NCBI GenBank assembly: GCA_002329155.1
Contig: DCXY01000002.1
Span: 1-64,000 of the forward strand
DNA from: Stenotrophomonas sp. UBA2124
GTDB lineage: Bacteria > Pseudomonadota > Gammaproteobacteria > Xanthomonadales > Xanthomonadaceae
Reading direction: 5' to 3'
DNA: 64,000 bases
Both the position numbers and the translations under genes were made by a program. The notes beneath the pieces are model-generated. The model ran no database searches, was not told the DNA's origin, and worked only from the letters and a program-made list of their open reading frames with translations. How positions within the stretch are numbered: position 1 is the stretch's first letter; every line of letters begins with the position of its first letter. This document shows positions 17,015-25,478 of this stretch, piece after piece.

Positions 17015-17629
17015 ATGAGTGATTTCATCGTTGGCCTTACCGGCGGCGTCGCCTCTGGCAAGAGCGAGGTCAGCCGCCGCTTCGAGGCACTGGGCATTGT
17101 GGTGGCCGATGCCGATATCGCCGCGCGCGAGGTGGTCGCTCCCGGCAGCCCGGCGCTGGCGCAGCTTGCCGAACGGTTCGGCCCGGGCACTCTGCTGGCC
17201 GATGGCAGCTTGGACCGCGCGCGCCTGCGCGAGCGCATCTTTGCCAATGCCGATGACCGGCGTGCACTGGAAGCCATCACCCACCCCGCCATCCGCGCGC
17301 GGGTGCGCAGCCTCTGCAAAGCGGCCAGCAGCCCGTATGCCATCGCCGCGATTCCACTGCTGACCGAAGCCGGTGGCAAGCCCACGTATCCGTGGCTGGA
17401 CCGCATTCTGGTCGTTGATACCTCCGAGGCGGTCCAGCACGCGCGTCTGCAGCGGCGCGACAGCATCGACGCGGAACTGGCGCAGCGCATGATCGAGGCG
17501 CAGGCCACACGCAAGCAGCGGTTGGCCATTGCCGACGATGTCATCGTCAATGACGGCCTCCCGGATGACCTGCAGGTATCCATCGAAGCGCTGGACCGGC
17601 GCTATCGGGAACTGGCTGCGTGGGGCTGA
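17015..17629 (+). CDS. coaE: Dephospho-CoA kinase
   Basis: This enzyme performs the final step of coenzyme A synthesis, phosphorylating the 3'-hydroxyl of dephospho-CoA. The protein has the P-loop GLTGGVASGKSE at the N-terminus, the DADIAAREVV motif and the LID region QRRDSIDAELAQRMIEAQ, giving 204 residues, a normal CoaE length. The ATG at 17015 is used because TGGAGG lies just upstream; the longer ORF start at 16955 adds 20 residues without family resemblance. Its place after pilD is conserved across many gammaproteobacteria and probably reflects an operon rather than shared function. Confidence 0.95.
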   Translation: MSDFIVGLTGGVASGKSEVSRRFEALGIVVADADIAAREVVAPGSPALAQLAERFGPGTLLADGSLDRARLRERIFANADDRRALEAITHPAIRARVRSLCKAASSPYAIAAIPLLTEAGGKPTYPWLDRILVVDTSEAVQHARLQRRDSIDAELAQRMIEAQATRKQRLAIADDVIVNDGLPDDLQVSIEALDRRYRELAAWG

Positions 17630-17650
17630 GGCGCACCACGACGCCGAACC

Positions 17651-17771
17651 GTAGCCCGGGTAAGCAAAGCGCACCCGGGGGCCGAAGGCCCGCTGTTGAG
17701 AAGCTACGAAGTCTCCGAATGATTACCTGCGCCCGATCATTCCCCGGGTGCGCTGCGCTTACCCGGGCTAC
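17651..17771. repeat. Inverted pair of GTAG-type REP elements (SMAG-like)
   Basis: A 29-base element starting GTAGCCCGGGTAAGC at 17651-17679 is mirrored by its inverted copy at 17743-17771 ending GCTTACCCGGGCTAC, with about 63 bases between. Each half folds into a CCCGGGT/ACCCGGG hairpin. The GTAG end tag is the hallmark of the SMAG repeats of S. maltophilia. It lies between the convergent coaE and histidine kinase genes and may act as a terminator or mRNA stabiliser. Confidence 0.8.
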
Positions 17772-17794
17772 GCTTGTGCGCTTTCTGATGCGTG

Positions 17795-19135
17795 TCAGGT
17801 CGGCTCGACGCCGAAGCAGAGGGTGGCGACCACGCCCTGCTCCTTGCCCGGGTGGATTTCCACCTGCCAGCCGTAGAGCGTGCACAGGCGGCTGACGATG
17901 GACAGGCCGATGCCGCCGCCCTGCGAGTGGCCGGCATGGGTGCCGCGATAGCCGCGCTGGAACAGGCTGGCCGCATCCTTCTCGCTCAGCCCCGGCCCAG
18001 TATCGATCACCTGCACCGCGTTGCTGCCCACGCGTACCAGCACCTGCCCTTCCTGGGTGTACTTGACCGCGTTGCCAACCAGGTTGCCCAGCGCCACGGA
18101 CAACGCCGCCTCCGGCGCATCCACCACCAGCTCGCGCTCGCCTTCGACCAGCAGCTCCAGTGGCTTGCCGCCGAGCTGGGCGCGGTGGGCTTCCAGCAGC
18201 TGTTCGGCCACCTTGGCCACGTTGCTGCTGCCATGCCCACGCTCGTTGCGCGACAGCAGTAGCAGCGAGCCGATCAGGTCACTGCACTGCTGCTCGGCAC
18301 GCTGGATGCGCTGCAGGCGCTGCAGCATCTTTTCATCCAGTCCGGGGCGTGCGAGCAGCAGCTCGGTGGCACCACGGATCACCGCCAGCGGCGTGCGCAG
18401 TTCGTGGCTCACGTCGGCATTGAACTCGCGGTCGCGCTGTACCACCTCGGTCAGCCGGGCCGAATAGTCATCCAGTGCTTCGGCCAGCTGGCCCACTTCG
18501 TCGTCCGGAAAACGCGGTGCCAGTGGCTCGGGATGCTTGGTCCCGCCCCGGTAGGCGCGCAGGCGTGAAGCCAGGTCGGACACCGGGCGCATCACCCGCG
18601 AGGCGGACCACCAGCCCAGTACCCATGACAGCAGGCTGAAGACGATCACCGACAGCATCAACGCGCGGTTGAGCTGGGTTTCGCCACGGATGCTGTCGGT
18701 CATGTCGTAGGCAAGGAAGAACCATGCCTCCGGTGTCTTGCGTACCGCCAGCTTGTAGGAGAAACGCTGGCCCCGCTCATCCACACCCGACAGGCTGTGG
18801 ATGCCATCGCCGAACTCGTACCAGTCCGGCTCCTCCAGCCGCAGCGCCTCGAACTTGTCCGGCTTCACCAGCCGGGCCCGCATCTGCTGCACCGGCAGGT
18901 CGGGGTTGCGGCTTGGGTCCACCGCATAGCGACGTGCATATTCGTCGATATTGCGGTTCATCACGTCTTCCACCAGCTGGTTTTCCACGCGCATGCGCGC
19001 CCAGTTGGTGGCAAAGGCAAAAAGTGCCGTCAGGCAAAAGCCCAACAGCACAAAGGAAACGATGATGCGGCTGCGCAGACGGCGGCGGTAACGCCCCCGT
19101 TTGTGCGCAGGCTCAGGCGTTGCGGTTTCAGGCAT
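17795..19135 (-). CDS. Sensor histidine kinase, ColS/VgrS-like candidate
   Basis: This membrane kinase has a TM helix near 23-45, a periplasmic sensor of about 110 residues (including EEPDWYEFGDGIHSLSG), a second TM near 165-190, a HAMP segment (ASRVMRPVSDLASRLRAY), a DHp helix with DVSHELRTPLAV and a HATPase domain (GNLVGNAVKYT, DTGPGL, GGGIGLSIV). The ATG at 19135 overlaps the regulator stop codon by 8 bases (ATGCCTGA), a translational coupling; an ATG 10 codons upstream is also possible. Its partner regulator resembles ColR/VgrR of Xanthomonas, which links this pair to envelope or metal stress. The ligand is unknown, and I did not find a clear ExxE iron motif. Confidence 0.88.
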   Translation of the reverse strand: MPETATPEPAHKRGRYRRRLRSRIIVSFVLLGFCLTALFAFATNWARMRVENQLVEDVMNRNIDEYARRYAVDPSRNPDLPVQQMRARLVKPDKFEALRLEEPDWYEFGDGIHSLSGVDERGQRFSYKLAVRKTPEAWFFLAYDMTDSIRGETQLNRALMLSVIVFSLLSWVLGWWSASRVMRPVSDLASRLRAYRGGTKHPEPLAPRFPDDEVGQLAEALDDYSARLTEVVQRDREFNADVSHELRTPLAVIRGATELLLARPGLDEKMLQRLQRIQRAEQQCSDLIGSLLLLSRNERGHGSSNVAKVAEQLLEAHRAQLGGKPLELLVEGERELVVDAPEAALSVALGNLVGNAVKYTQEGQVLVRVGSNAVQVIDTGPGLSEKDAASLFQRGYRGTHAGHSQGGGIGLSIVSRLCTLYGWQVEIHPGKEQGVVATLCFGVEPT

Positions 19136-19805
19136 CCGGGGCGGCGATCCGGTAGCCGATGCCATGGCGGGTCTGGATCATCGGTGCGTCGAACGGCTTG
19201 TCCACCACGGCGCGCAGGCCATGGATGTGCACGCGCAGCGAATCCGAATCCGGCAGCTCCTCGCCCCACACGCGGGTTTCCAGCTCCTGGCGGGTCACCA
19301 CGGCCGGCGAGGCCTCCATCAGCGCCTGCAGAATCTTCAGCGCGGTCGGGTTGAGCTGCAGCAGCTTGGCCTGGCGCCGCACTTCCAGCGTGTCCAGGTT
19401 GTATTCCAGATCGCCCACTTCCAGCACGCGGGTGTGCGCGCCCTTGCCACGGCGCGAGAGCGCGTTGAGCCGCACTTCCACTTCCTGCAGCGCGAACGGT
19501 TTGATCAGGTAGTCGTCTGCGCCGGAATCAAAGCCGGCCAGCTTGTTGTCCAGCGAGTCGCGGGCGGTGAGCATCAGAACGGGGGTCTGCTTGCGTGCGT
19601 CGTTGCGCAGCTTGCGGCAGACCTCGATGCCGTCCATGCCCGGCAGGTTGAGGTCGAGCACGATGGCGTCGAAGTCGTGCACCACGGCCAGGTGCAGGCC
19701 GGTGACGCCGTCGGCGGCGAAGTCCACCGTATGCCCGCGGTCTTCCAGGTAGTCACCCAGGTTCGCGGCGATGTCGCTGTTGTCTTCGATTACAAGAATG
19801 CGCAC
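19128..19805 (-). CDS. OmpR-family response regulator, ColR/VgrR-like
   Basis: This 225-residue regulator has a receiver domain (ILVIEDNSDIAANLGDYL; acceptor Asp51 in IVLDLNLPGMDG; LTARDS; KPFAL) and a C-terminal winged helix (about 125-225, ending TRHGIGYRIA). I use the GTG at 19805, which begins the conserved (M/V)RILVIEDN and is preceded by AAAGG; the longer ORF adds 14 residues with no family match. The high-identity look of the receiver and winged helix suggests the Xanthomonas ColR/VgrR group, from memory rather than a search. It is cotranscribed with the kinase, which overlaps its 3' end. Confidence 0.9.
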   Translation of the reverse strand: MRILVIEDNSDIAANLGDYLEDRGHTVDFAADGVTGLHLAVVHDFDAIVLDLNLPGMDGIEVCRKLRNDARKQTPVLMLTARDSLDNKLAGFDSGADDYLIKPFALQEVEVRLNALSRRGKGAHTRVLEVGDLEYNLDTLEVRRQAKLLQLNPTALKILQALMEASPAVVTRQELETRVWGEELPDSDSLRVHIHGLRAVVDKPFDAPMIQTRHGIGYRIAAPDA

Positions 19806-20213
19806 GTGGCGGATACCTTTGTCTTGAATAGTCCGGGGCGGGCGCAAACGCCCGCGAGCAGCTGATTACAGCACAGCAGGCATTAACTTCTCACAATTGC
19901 CGTCTGCTGGATGAAAAGGACCCATCGTTGAGCGTGAAGTTCATTGCCACCTGCCAACGTGGGCAAGGCAGGGCACAACCGCTACTTGTACGCCCCTGCC
20001 CAGGAGTTTGCAGCAGGCCGCGATGAATCCCCCCGGCACTCGTCCCCACGGGCGCCGGAACCACCAGTAAAAACAAGGCCCTGACGTTCCCGCCAGGGCC
20101 TTAAAATTTCCCGATCACCGGACCCACTGAGGAGGGCTGGGCACAGTGGGAGCAGGCTAGAGCCCACCCGATTAAAGAATTGTTAAGTCTGTGCAAACAA
20201 TTCGCAGCACGGC
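19806..20213. other. Intergenic region between the ColR-like gene and rimK
   Basis: About 400 non-coding bases. The right part holds the rimK terminator (20075-20102); the left part must hold the promoter of the two-component operon, with an A+T-richer patch near 19880-19900 (ATTAACTTCTCACAATTGCC). Small ORFs inside show no protein-like features. Confidence 0.6.
20075..20102 (-). terminator. rimK terminator
   Basis: On the minus strand the stem AAGGCCCTG(G)CG...CGTCAGGGCCTT is followed by GTTTTTA. It starts about 110 bases downstream of the rimK stop. Confidence 0.75.
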
Positions 20214-21089
20214 TCAACGCTTGAGCCGGGTCACGTATTCGATCATCCGCCCGGCCACATCGCCGCCGGAAATAGCCTCTATACCCTCCAGCCCCGGCGT
20301 CGAATTGACCTCCAGTACCAGCGGGCCGCGCTTGGAGCGGATCAGGTCCACACCTGCGATGCCCAGCCCCAGCGCCTTGGCCGAGCGCACCGCCACCTGC
20401 TGCTCGGCCTTGGAGCACTGCACCGGCTCGGCAAACCCGCCGGCATGCAGGTTGGAGCGGAAATCCCCCTCCTGGGCCTGCCGGCGCATGGTGGCCACCA
20501 CCTGGTCGCCCACCACCAGGCAGCGCAGGTCGGCGCCCTGCGCCTCGGCAATGAACTCCTGCACCAGGAAGTTGGCATACAGGCCACGCAGCGCCTCCAC
20601 CGTGCCCTTGGAGGCACTGAGCTTCTCGGTGAGGATCACCCCCCTGCCCTGCGTGCCTTCACTGAGCTTCACCACGTGCGGCGGCGGGCCCAGCATGGAC
20701 AGCAGGTCGTTGGTGTCGTCGGGGTTGTCACCGAACACCGTCACCGGCATGTCGATGCCCTTGGACGCCAGCAGCTGATGCGCGCGCAGCTTGTCGCGGG
20801 CGCGCAGGATGGCGTCGGACGGGTTGGGCGTGCGCGCGCCCATCATCTCGAACTGGCGCAGCACCGCCGTGCCGTAGCGGGTGATGGAGGCACCGATGCG
20901 CGGTATCACCGCATCGAAGCCGGACAGCGGCCTGCCCTTGTAATGCATGGAAAACCCGCCGGCGGTAATGCGCATGTAGCAGCGCAGCGGGTCGAGGATG
21001 CGTACGGTATGACCACGTGCGCGGCCAGCCTCGACCAGGCGACGGGTCGAATACAGTTTGCTGTTACGGGAAAGAATGGCCAGTTTCAT
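20214..21089 (-). CDS. rimK: RimK ATP-grasp glutamate ligase (ribosomal protein S6 modification)
   Basis: RimK adds glutamate residues to the C-terminus of ribosomal protein S6 in an ATP-dependent reaction. The protein begins MKLAILSRNSKLYSTRRLVEAG and has the family core: RIGASITRYGTAVLRQFEMMG, KLSEGTQGRGVILTE for ATP binding, FIAEAQGADLRCLVVGD and the metal-binding end LEVNSTPGLEGIE. At 291 residues it is close to E. coli RimK (300). It stands alone, ends with its own terminator, and is followed upstream on the same strand by tRNA-Gly. A free-standing poly-glutamate ligase role is possible, but RimK is the best fit. Confidence 0.93.
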   Translation of the reverse strand: MKLAILSRNSKLYSTRRLVEAGRARGHTVRILDPLRCYMRITAGGFSMHYKGRPLSGFDAVIPRIGASITRYGTAVLRQFEMMGARTPNPSDAILRARDKLRAHQLLASKGIDMPVTVFGDNPDDTNDLLSMLGPPPHVVKLSEGTQGRGVILTEKLSASKGTVEALRGLYANFLVQEFIAEAQGADLRCLVVGDQVVATMRRQAQEGDFRSNLHAGGFAEPVQCSKAEQQVAVRSAKALGLGIAGVDLIRSKRGPLVLEVNSTPGLEGIEAISGGDVAGRMIEYVTRLKR

Positions 21090-21167
21090 TCAAGGGCCTG
21101 CAAGGACGGCGAGACACTCCCCACTGCGCCCCCGCCTGATGCCCAGGCCCGTTGCGGTGCCCGGAAG

Positions 21168-21241
21168 TGGAGCGGGTGAAGGGAATCGAACCCTCGTCGT
21201 AAGCTTGGGAAGCTTCTGCTCTACCATTGAGCTACACCCGC
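21168..21241 (-). tRNA. tRNA-Gly (anticodon CCC)
   Basis: This is a 74-base cloverleaf on the minus strand: 7-bp acceptor GCGGGTG/CACCCGC, D-stem GCTC/GAGC with AATGGTA loop, anticodon loop TTCCCAA giving anticodon CCC, T-arm AGGG-TTCGATT-CCCT, and an encoded CCA end. It closely matches the E. coli glyU type. No partner tRNA is adjacent. Confidence 0.95.
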
Positions 21242-21315
21242 GCGGCGAGGCAAGTCTATGCGGCGGCGTGGGTACAGCGCAACGGGCAGAGCGCCAAAGC
21301 CGGCATGCAAAGAGA

Positions 21316-21346
21316 AAGGCGGCGCCACTTTCATGGCACCGCCTTC
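21316..21346 (-). terminator. Terminator of the esterase gene
   Basis: On the minus strand a GGCGGTGCC...GGCGCCGCC stem is followed by TTTCTCTTT. It starts about 20 bases past the stop codon at 21367. Confidence 0.7.
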
Positions 21347-21366
21347 CATTTCACGACACGGTTGGA

Positions 21367-23184
21367 TCAGAAGCTGCCGCTGAAGGTGGCGAACAGCGTG
21401 GCATCACGCGCCGACTTCTGCATGGTGGTGGTGCTCAGGCCGATGTTGCTGCTCAGGCCCCACAGCTTGGTACGCGCGCCCAGCACCACGGTGGCGTAAT
21501 CGCGGTCGAACTCCAGCCCCGGCACCTTGAAGCTGCCCACACTGGCCATGGTCTGCAGCCATGCGCTGGCCTGCTGGCCATCCTCGAATTCGTGGTCATA
21601 GGTGCCCTGCACGTACGGCTGGAAGCTGCCGCCGTCAAAACGCGCCTGCCAGCCGATGCGGCCCACGGTGGAGTCGGCATCCTGGTCGCCGTAACCCATC
21701 GCGGTGGCGCTCGGATTGCTCTCGGTGTAGCCGTCGAGCTTGACCTTCTGCCAGATCACCGCAGCCACCGGGCCGTGGCGGAAGCCGCCTTCCTGACCAA
21801 ATTCGTAACCGGCATTGAGCGCGGCGGTCAGGTTGCTGCCATCGGGCGAACCCTTGTGCTCACGGGTGGCCGGGCCCAGCTGCACCTTGCGGGTGACGTC
21901 ATAGCTGAGCCAGCTGTAGCTGACCTGGCCGTTGACCCAGGCGCGGTCGCCATACCAGCCGGCGAACAGGCCCACGGTGGTGTCGTCCTGGCGGAAATCG
22001 CCCTGGCTGTTGCCGAAATCGGCATCCATGCGGCCATAGCCCGCGAAGCCGCCCAGCACCATGCCGTCACGCGCCCAATCCACACCGAACAGGCCGGCCG
22101 GGGCCATGCCGTCGTACAGATCGGCATGGGCATAACGCTGCATGTCACCGCGCAGGTTGCCCCACCAGCTCATGCCATCGGCCTGCTGGCCGCTCAGGTG
22201 TGCGCCTACCTGGTCGGCGCGCGCGCGGCCGGTGGTCTGCGCCGAGTGGCTCAGAATCTGCTGCAGGCGCGGCGCTTCGACCACGGAGATGGCGTACTGG
22301 CCCAGGATCTGGTGCGCGGCGGTGGTCGGGTGCACGCCATCGGCGAATAGGTAGGTGTTGGCGGCGTTCGGCGCAACCGTGGTCAGCGGGCTGCACAGCA
22401 CCGACGAGGCCGAGGTGCAGGCCATGCCGGTGACATTGCTGAAGCCATAGGCGGCCGGGGTGGCGACGATCTCCTGCAGGATGGTGAAGGTGTCCACGGG
22501 GATCACCTCCAGCCCGGCTTGTTTCAGGCCGCCGAACAGGGCGTCGTTGTAACTCTTGGCCAGCATCGTGCCCTGCGCCATGCCCTGCGCACCATTGGCG
22601 CGGAAGGCCGGTGCCAGCCCGATGTCCGGCAGGTTCGGCACCATGATGTACTGCGCGCCGGCCGCCTTGAGCGCGCCGACAATGCCGATCTGGTCGGTCA
22701 CTGCAGCACCGATGATGGCGGGCGCCTGCGCCGGCGTCTGCACCGTGAACACGTCATTGGCGCCGCCCCATACCGTATACAGCGCGTTGGCGTCGGCCTT
22801 GCCGCCGTTGGCGCCCAGGTAGCGGTTGAGCTGGCTCTTCATCGACGGCGTCGGGCCAAGCGCGCCCAAGGTGTCCACACCTACACGCGCACCGCCGACG
22901 GCGTAGTTGTCACCCGTCTGGCCGTTGCCGTTGGGTGCCGCGTTTGTGCCGAAATGGTCGGCCATGTAATCCGACCACACCCAGCCCGGGTTGGTGGTGA
23001 AGCGGCCCACCAGCGCGGCGTTGGGGTCCTGCTTCATCAGCACCGGGCGGAAGTAACCGGTATCAGTAAGGCTGTCACCAAAGAACACCGTCTTGGAAAA
23101 CGGCGACTGGGCCATGGCGGGCGCGGCAGCCAAGGCGATGGCGACGGCCACGGCCGTGCGCAGGGGGTGTGACAAAAGTTTCAT
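21367..23184 (-). CDS. estA: GDSL-family autotransporter esterase/lipase (EstA-like)
   Basis: This 605-residue secreted outer-membrane esterase has a signal peptide of about 25 residues (cleavage after AMA), then the SGNH/GDSL hydrolase passenger. The nucleophile is in VFFGDSLTDTG (about residues 33-43), Gly and Asn are in NYAVGGAR and VWGGANDVF, and the Asp-His pair is in DGVHPTTAAH. The C-terminal ~270 residues form an autotransporter beta-barrel ending in Phe (FATFSGSF). EstA-type proteins remain anchored to the cell surface and hydrolyse short-chain esters; in Pseudomonas they affect rhamnolipids and motility. It is monocistronic, with its own terminator. Confidence 0.9.
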   Translation of the reverse strand: MKLLSHPLRTAVAVAIALAAAPAMAQSPFSKTVFFGDSLTDTGYFRPVLMKQDPNAALVGRFTTNPGWVWSDYMADHFGTNAAPNGNGQTGDNYAVGGARVGVDTLGALGPTPSMKSQLNRYLGANGGKADANALYTVWGGANDVFTVQTPAQAPAIIGAAVTDQIGIVGALKAAGAQYIMVPNLPDIGLAPAFRANGAQGMAQGTMLAKSYNDALFGGLKQAGLEVIPVDTFTILQEIVATPAAYGFSNVTGMACTSASSVLCSPLTTVAPNAANTYLFADGVHPTTAAHQILGQYAISVVEAPRLQQILSHSAQTTGRARADQVGAHLSGQQADGMSWWGNLRGDMQRYAHADLYDGMAPAGLFGVDWARDGMVLGGFAGYGRMDADFGNSQGDFRQDDTTVGLFAGWYGDRAWVNGQVSYSWLSYDVTRKVQLGPATREHKGSPDGSNLTAALNAGYEFGQEGGFRHGPVAAVIWQKVKLDGYTESNPSATAMGYGDQDADSTVGRIGWQARFDGGSFQPYVQGTYDHEFEDGQQASAWLQTMASVGSFKVPGLEFDRDYATVVLGARTKLWGLSSNIGLSTTTMQKSARDATLFATFSGSF

Positions 23185-23330
23185 GAAAACTCCGGATACT
23201 TGGGAAAACGGCGCATACGCTGCCGCACGTTGTTAGTTTTTCATTCCGAAGCACTCGGCTCACGCTGCGTTGCGGCATTGCCCTGCGCCACCGGCTGGGC
23301 TTTTATGCTGGTCCCGGCGAAAATGCCCGC

Positions 23331-23531
23331 ATGAACATCCAGCTCAATGGCGAGCCCCGCCAGCTTTCTGCACATATCACTGTCAGCGAACTGCTTGCCC
23401 TGGAAGGGCTGGCCGAGCGCCGCGTGGCAGTGGAGGTGAACAGCGACATCATCCCGCGCAGCCAGCACGCCACCCATGCCTTGAACGATGGCGACCAGGT
23501 GGAGATCGTCCACGCCCTGGGTGGCGGCTGA
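23331..23531 (+). CDS. thiS: ThiS sulfur-carrier protein
   Basis: This 66-residue ubiquitin-like protein carries sulfur as a C-terminal thiocarboxylate for thiazole synthesis. It starts MNIQLNGEPRQL, has the family segment VAVEVNSDIIPRSQH, and ends in the essential Gly-Gly (HALGGG). It lies 236 bases upstream of thiG on the same strand. I see no THI-box riboswitch upstream. Confidence 0.93.
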   Translation: MNIQLNGEPRQLSAHITVSELLALEGLAERRVAVEVNSDIIPRSQHATHALNDGDQVEIVHALGGG

Positions 23532-23767
23532 GCCGAGCCCGGTGCAGTCCACGGCCCGGGCCGGTGCAGCACGCCCGGGCAGACTGCCCGCAATGCACAG
23601 CGGTGGGCACCTGGCCGAACGCCTCACTCCCCGTGCCTGCATGCAAGCAGAAAACCGTGCCGCACCGCAGCCGATGTGCGCGGCAAAGACCGCATGGCCG
23701 CAGGTGGCGCATGGTGAACATCGTGCCTTCGCAGCACAGTCCGGGCACCATGGGTGATAATTCAGCC

Positions 23768-24562
23768 ATGAACGCAAATGCTCACACCGATTCGCTGGTC
23801 ATCGCCGGCAAGACCTATTCCTCCCGGTTGCTGACCGGCACCGGCAAGTTCAAGGATCTGGAAGAAACCCGCCTGGCCACCGAGGCCGCCGGCGCACAGA
23901 TCGTCACCGTGGCCATCCGCCGCACCAACATCGGCCAGAACCCGGGCGAGCCCAACCTGCTCGACGTGCTCCCGCCCGACCGCTACGCCATCCTGCCCAA
24001 CACCGCCGGCTGCTACACCGCCGAGGATGCCGTGCGCACCTGCCGGCTGGCGCGCGAGCTGCTGGACGGCCACAACCTGACCAAGCTCGAAGTGCTGGGC
24101 GACCAGAAGACCCTGTACCCGGACGTGCTGGCCACCCTCAAGGCCGCCGAACAGCTGGTGAAGGACGGCTTTGAGGTGATGGTCTACACCTCCGACGACC
24201 CCATCCTGGCCAAACGCCTGGAGGACATCGGCTGCGCCGCGGTGATGCCGCTGGCCGCGCCGATCGGTTCGGGCCTGGGCATCCAGAACAAGTACAACCT
24301 GATCGAGATCATCGAGAACGCCAAGGTGCCGATCATCGTCGATGCCGGCGTCGGCACCGCGTCCGATGCCGCCATCGCCATGGAGCTGGGCTGCGACGGC
24401 GTGCTGATGAACACCGCCATCGCCGGTGCGCGCAACCCCGTGCTGATGGCCAGCGCCATGCGCAAGGCCGTGGAGGCCGGGCGCGAAGCGTTCCTCGCCG
24501 GGCGCATTCCGCGCAAGCGTTACGCCAGTGCCTCCTCGCCGGTGGACGGACTGATCGGCTGA
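23768..24562 (+). CDS. thiG: ThiG thiazole synthase
   Basis: ThiG condenses deoxyxylulose 5-phosphate, dehydroglycine and ThiS-bound sulfur into the thiamin thiazole. This 264-residue TIM-barrel protein has SRLLTGTGKF at the start, the Schiff-base Lys region LTKLEVLGD, and the phosphate-binding ends VMPLAAPIGSGLGI and IIVDAGVGTASDAA. The ATG at 23768 (MNANAHTDS) is chosen; an ATG six codons upstream is possible, while the longer ORF back to 23270 overlaps thiS and is not credible. trmB overlaps the stop by one base (TGATG), so they are cotranscribed. Confidence 0.95.
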   Translation: MNANAHTDSLVIAGKTYSSRLLTGTGKFKDLEETRLATEAAGAQIVTVAIRRTNIGQNPGEPNLLDVLPPDRYAILPNTAGCYTAEDAVRTCRLARELLDGHNLTKLEVLGDQKTLYPDVLATLKAAEQLVKDGFEVMVYTSDDPILAKRLEDIGCAAVMPLAAPIGSGLGIQNKYNLIEIIENAKVPIIVDAGVGTASDAAIAMELGCDGVLMNTAIAGARNPVLMASAMRKAVEAGREAFLAGRIPRKRYASASSPVDGLIG

Positions 24563-25314
24563 TGACCAATCCATTTGAAAGCGCCGGCTCCAAGGCACCG
24601 CCCAAGCCCTTCACCGTTACCGAGGGCCGCCGCGAGGTGCGCAGCTTCGTGCTGCGCCAGGGCCGCTTCACCCCTGCACAGCAGCGCGCGTTCGACGAAC
24701 GCTGGCCGCGCTTCGGCATCGACTTCACCGGCGCGCCGCGTGACCTGGCTGCCACGTTCGGCCGCACCGCGCCCAAGGTGATGGAAATCGGCTTCGGCAA
24801 TGGCGCCGCATTGCGCCATGCCGCGCAGTTCGACCCGTCCAAGGATTACATCGGCATCGAAGTCCACGCCCCCGGCGTGGGCCGCCTGCTCAATGCACTG
24901 GCCGATGACGACGCGGGCAACGTCAAGCTCTACCACCACGATGCGGTGGAAGTGCTGGAGAAGGAAATCGCCGACGGCGCGCTGGACGAGATCCGCATCT
25001 ACTTCCCGGACCCGTGGCACAAGAAGCGCCACAACAAGCGCCGGCTGGTGCAGCCGGCCTTTGCCGCGTTGCTGGTACGCAAGCTGCGCCCCGGTGGGCT
25101 GCTGCACTGCGCCACCGACTGGGCCGATTACGCCGAGCAGATGTGGGACGTGCTGGATGCGACCGAAGGTCTGGTCAACCGCGCAGGCCCGCGTGGCAGC
25201 GAGCCGCGCCCGGACTGGCGCCCGCAGACGCATTTCGAGACCCGCGGCCAGAAACTGGGCCACGGCGTGTGGGATCTGCTGTATGACAAGCAGGGAACGG
25301 GAAACCAGGACTAA
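24562..25314 (+). CDS. trmB: TrmB tRNA (guanine-N7-)-methyltransferase
   Basis: TrmB makes m7G46 in the tRNA variable loop using SAM. The protein (250 residues) has the SAM motif MEIGFGNGAAL (from residue 74), a YIGIEVHAPG acidic strand, and the diagnostic IYFPDPWHKKRHNKRRL near 150 followed by LHCATDWADYAEQM. The ATG overlaps the thiG stop (TGATG), coupling the two genes as in several Xanthomonadaceae. The N-terminal 50 residues are family-typical (REVRSFVLRQGR). Confidence 0.95.
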   Translation: MTNPFESAGSKAPPKPFTVTEGRREVRSFVLRQGRFTPAQQRAFDERWPRFGIDFTGAPRDLAATFGRTAPKVMEIGFGNGAALRHAAQFDPSKDYIGIEVHAPGVGRLLNALADDDAGNVKLYHHDAVEVLEKEIADGALDEIRIYFPDPWHKKRHNKRRLVQPAFAALLVRKLRPGGLLHCATDWADYAEQMWDVLDATEGLVNRAGPRGSEPRPDWRPQTHFETRGQKLGHGVWDLLYDKQGTGNQD

Positions 25315-25478
25315 GGGAATGGAATCGTGATGAGGCATTCGGGAACCCATGGCTGCCAGTTGAACACCGGAAACCCGCCAGGGGATTCCGCCGGCGCCCG
25401 CCCCTTCCCGCCTCATCACATTCCTGACCTTGCAGTGCTCCGGCACGCTCCGCTCACCTTCACCGGCTCCCTGCGCTG

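Noticed and set aside
23185..23330. TPP riboswitch upstream of thiS
   Set aside because: No CUGAGA/ACCUGA-type conserved THI-box elements are seen in this spacer.
23532..23767. Small gene between thiS and thiG
   Set aside because: The + frame continues the over-long thiG ORF without a family match, and the other frames show no motifs.
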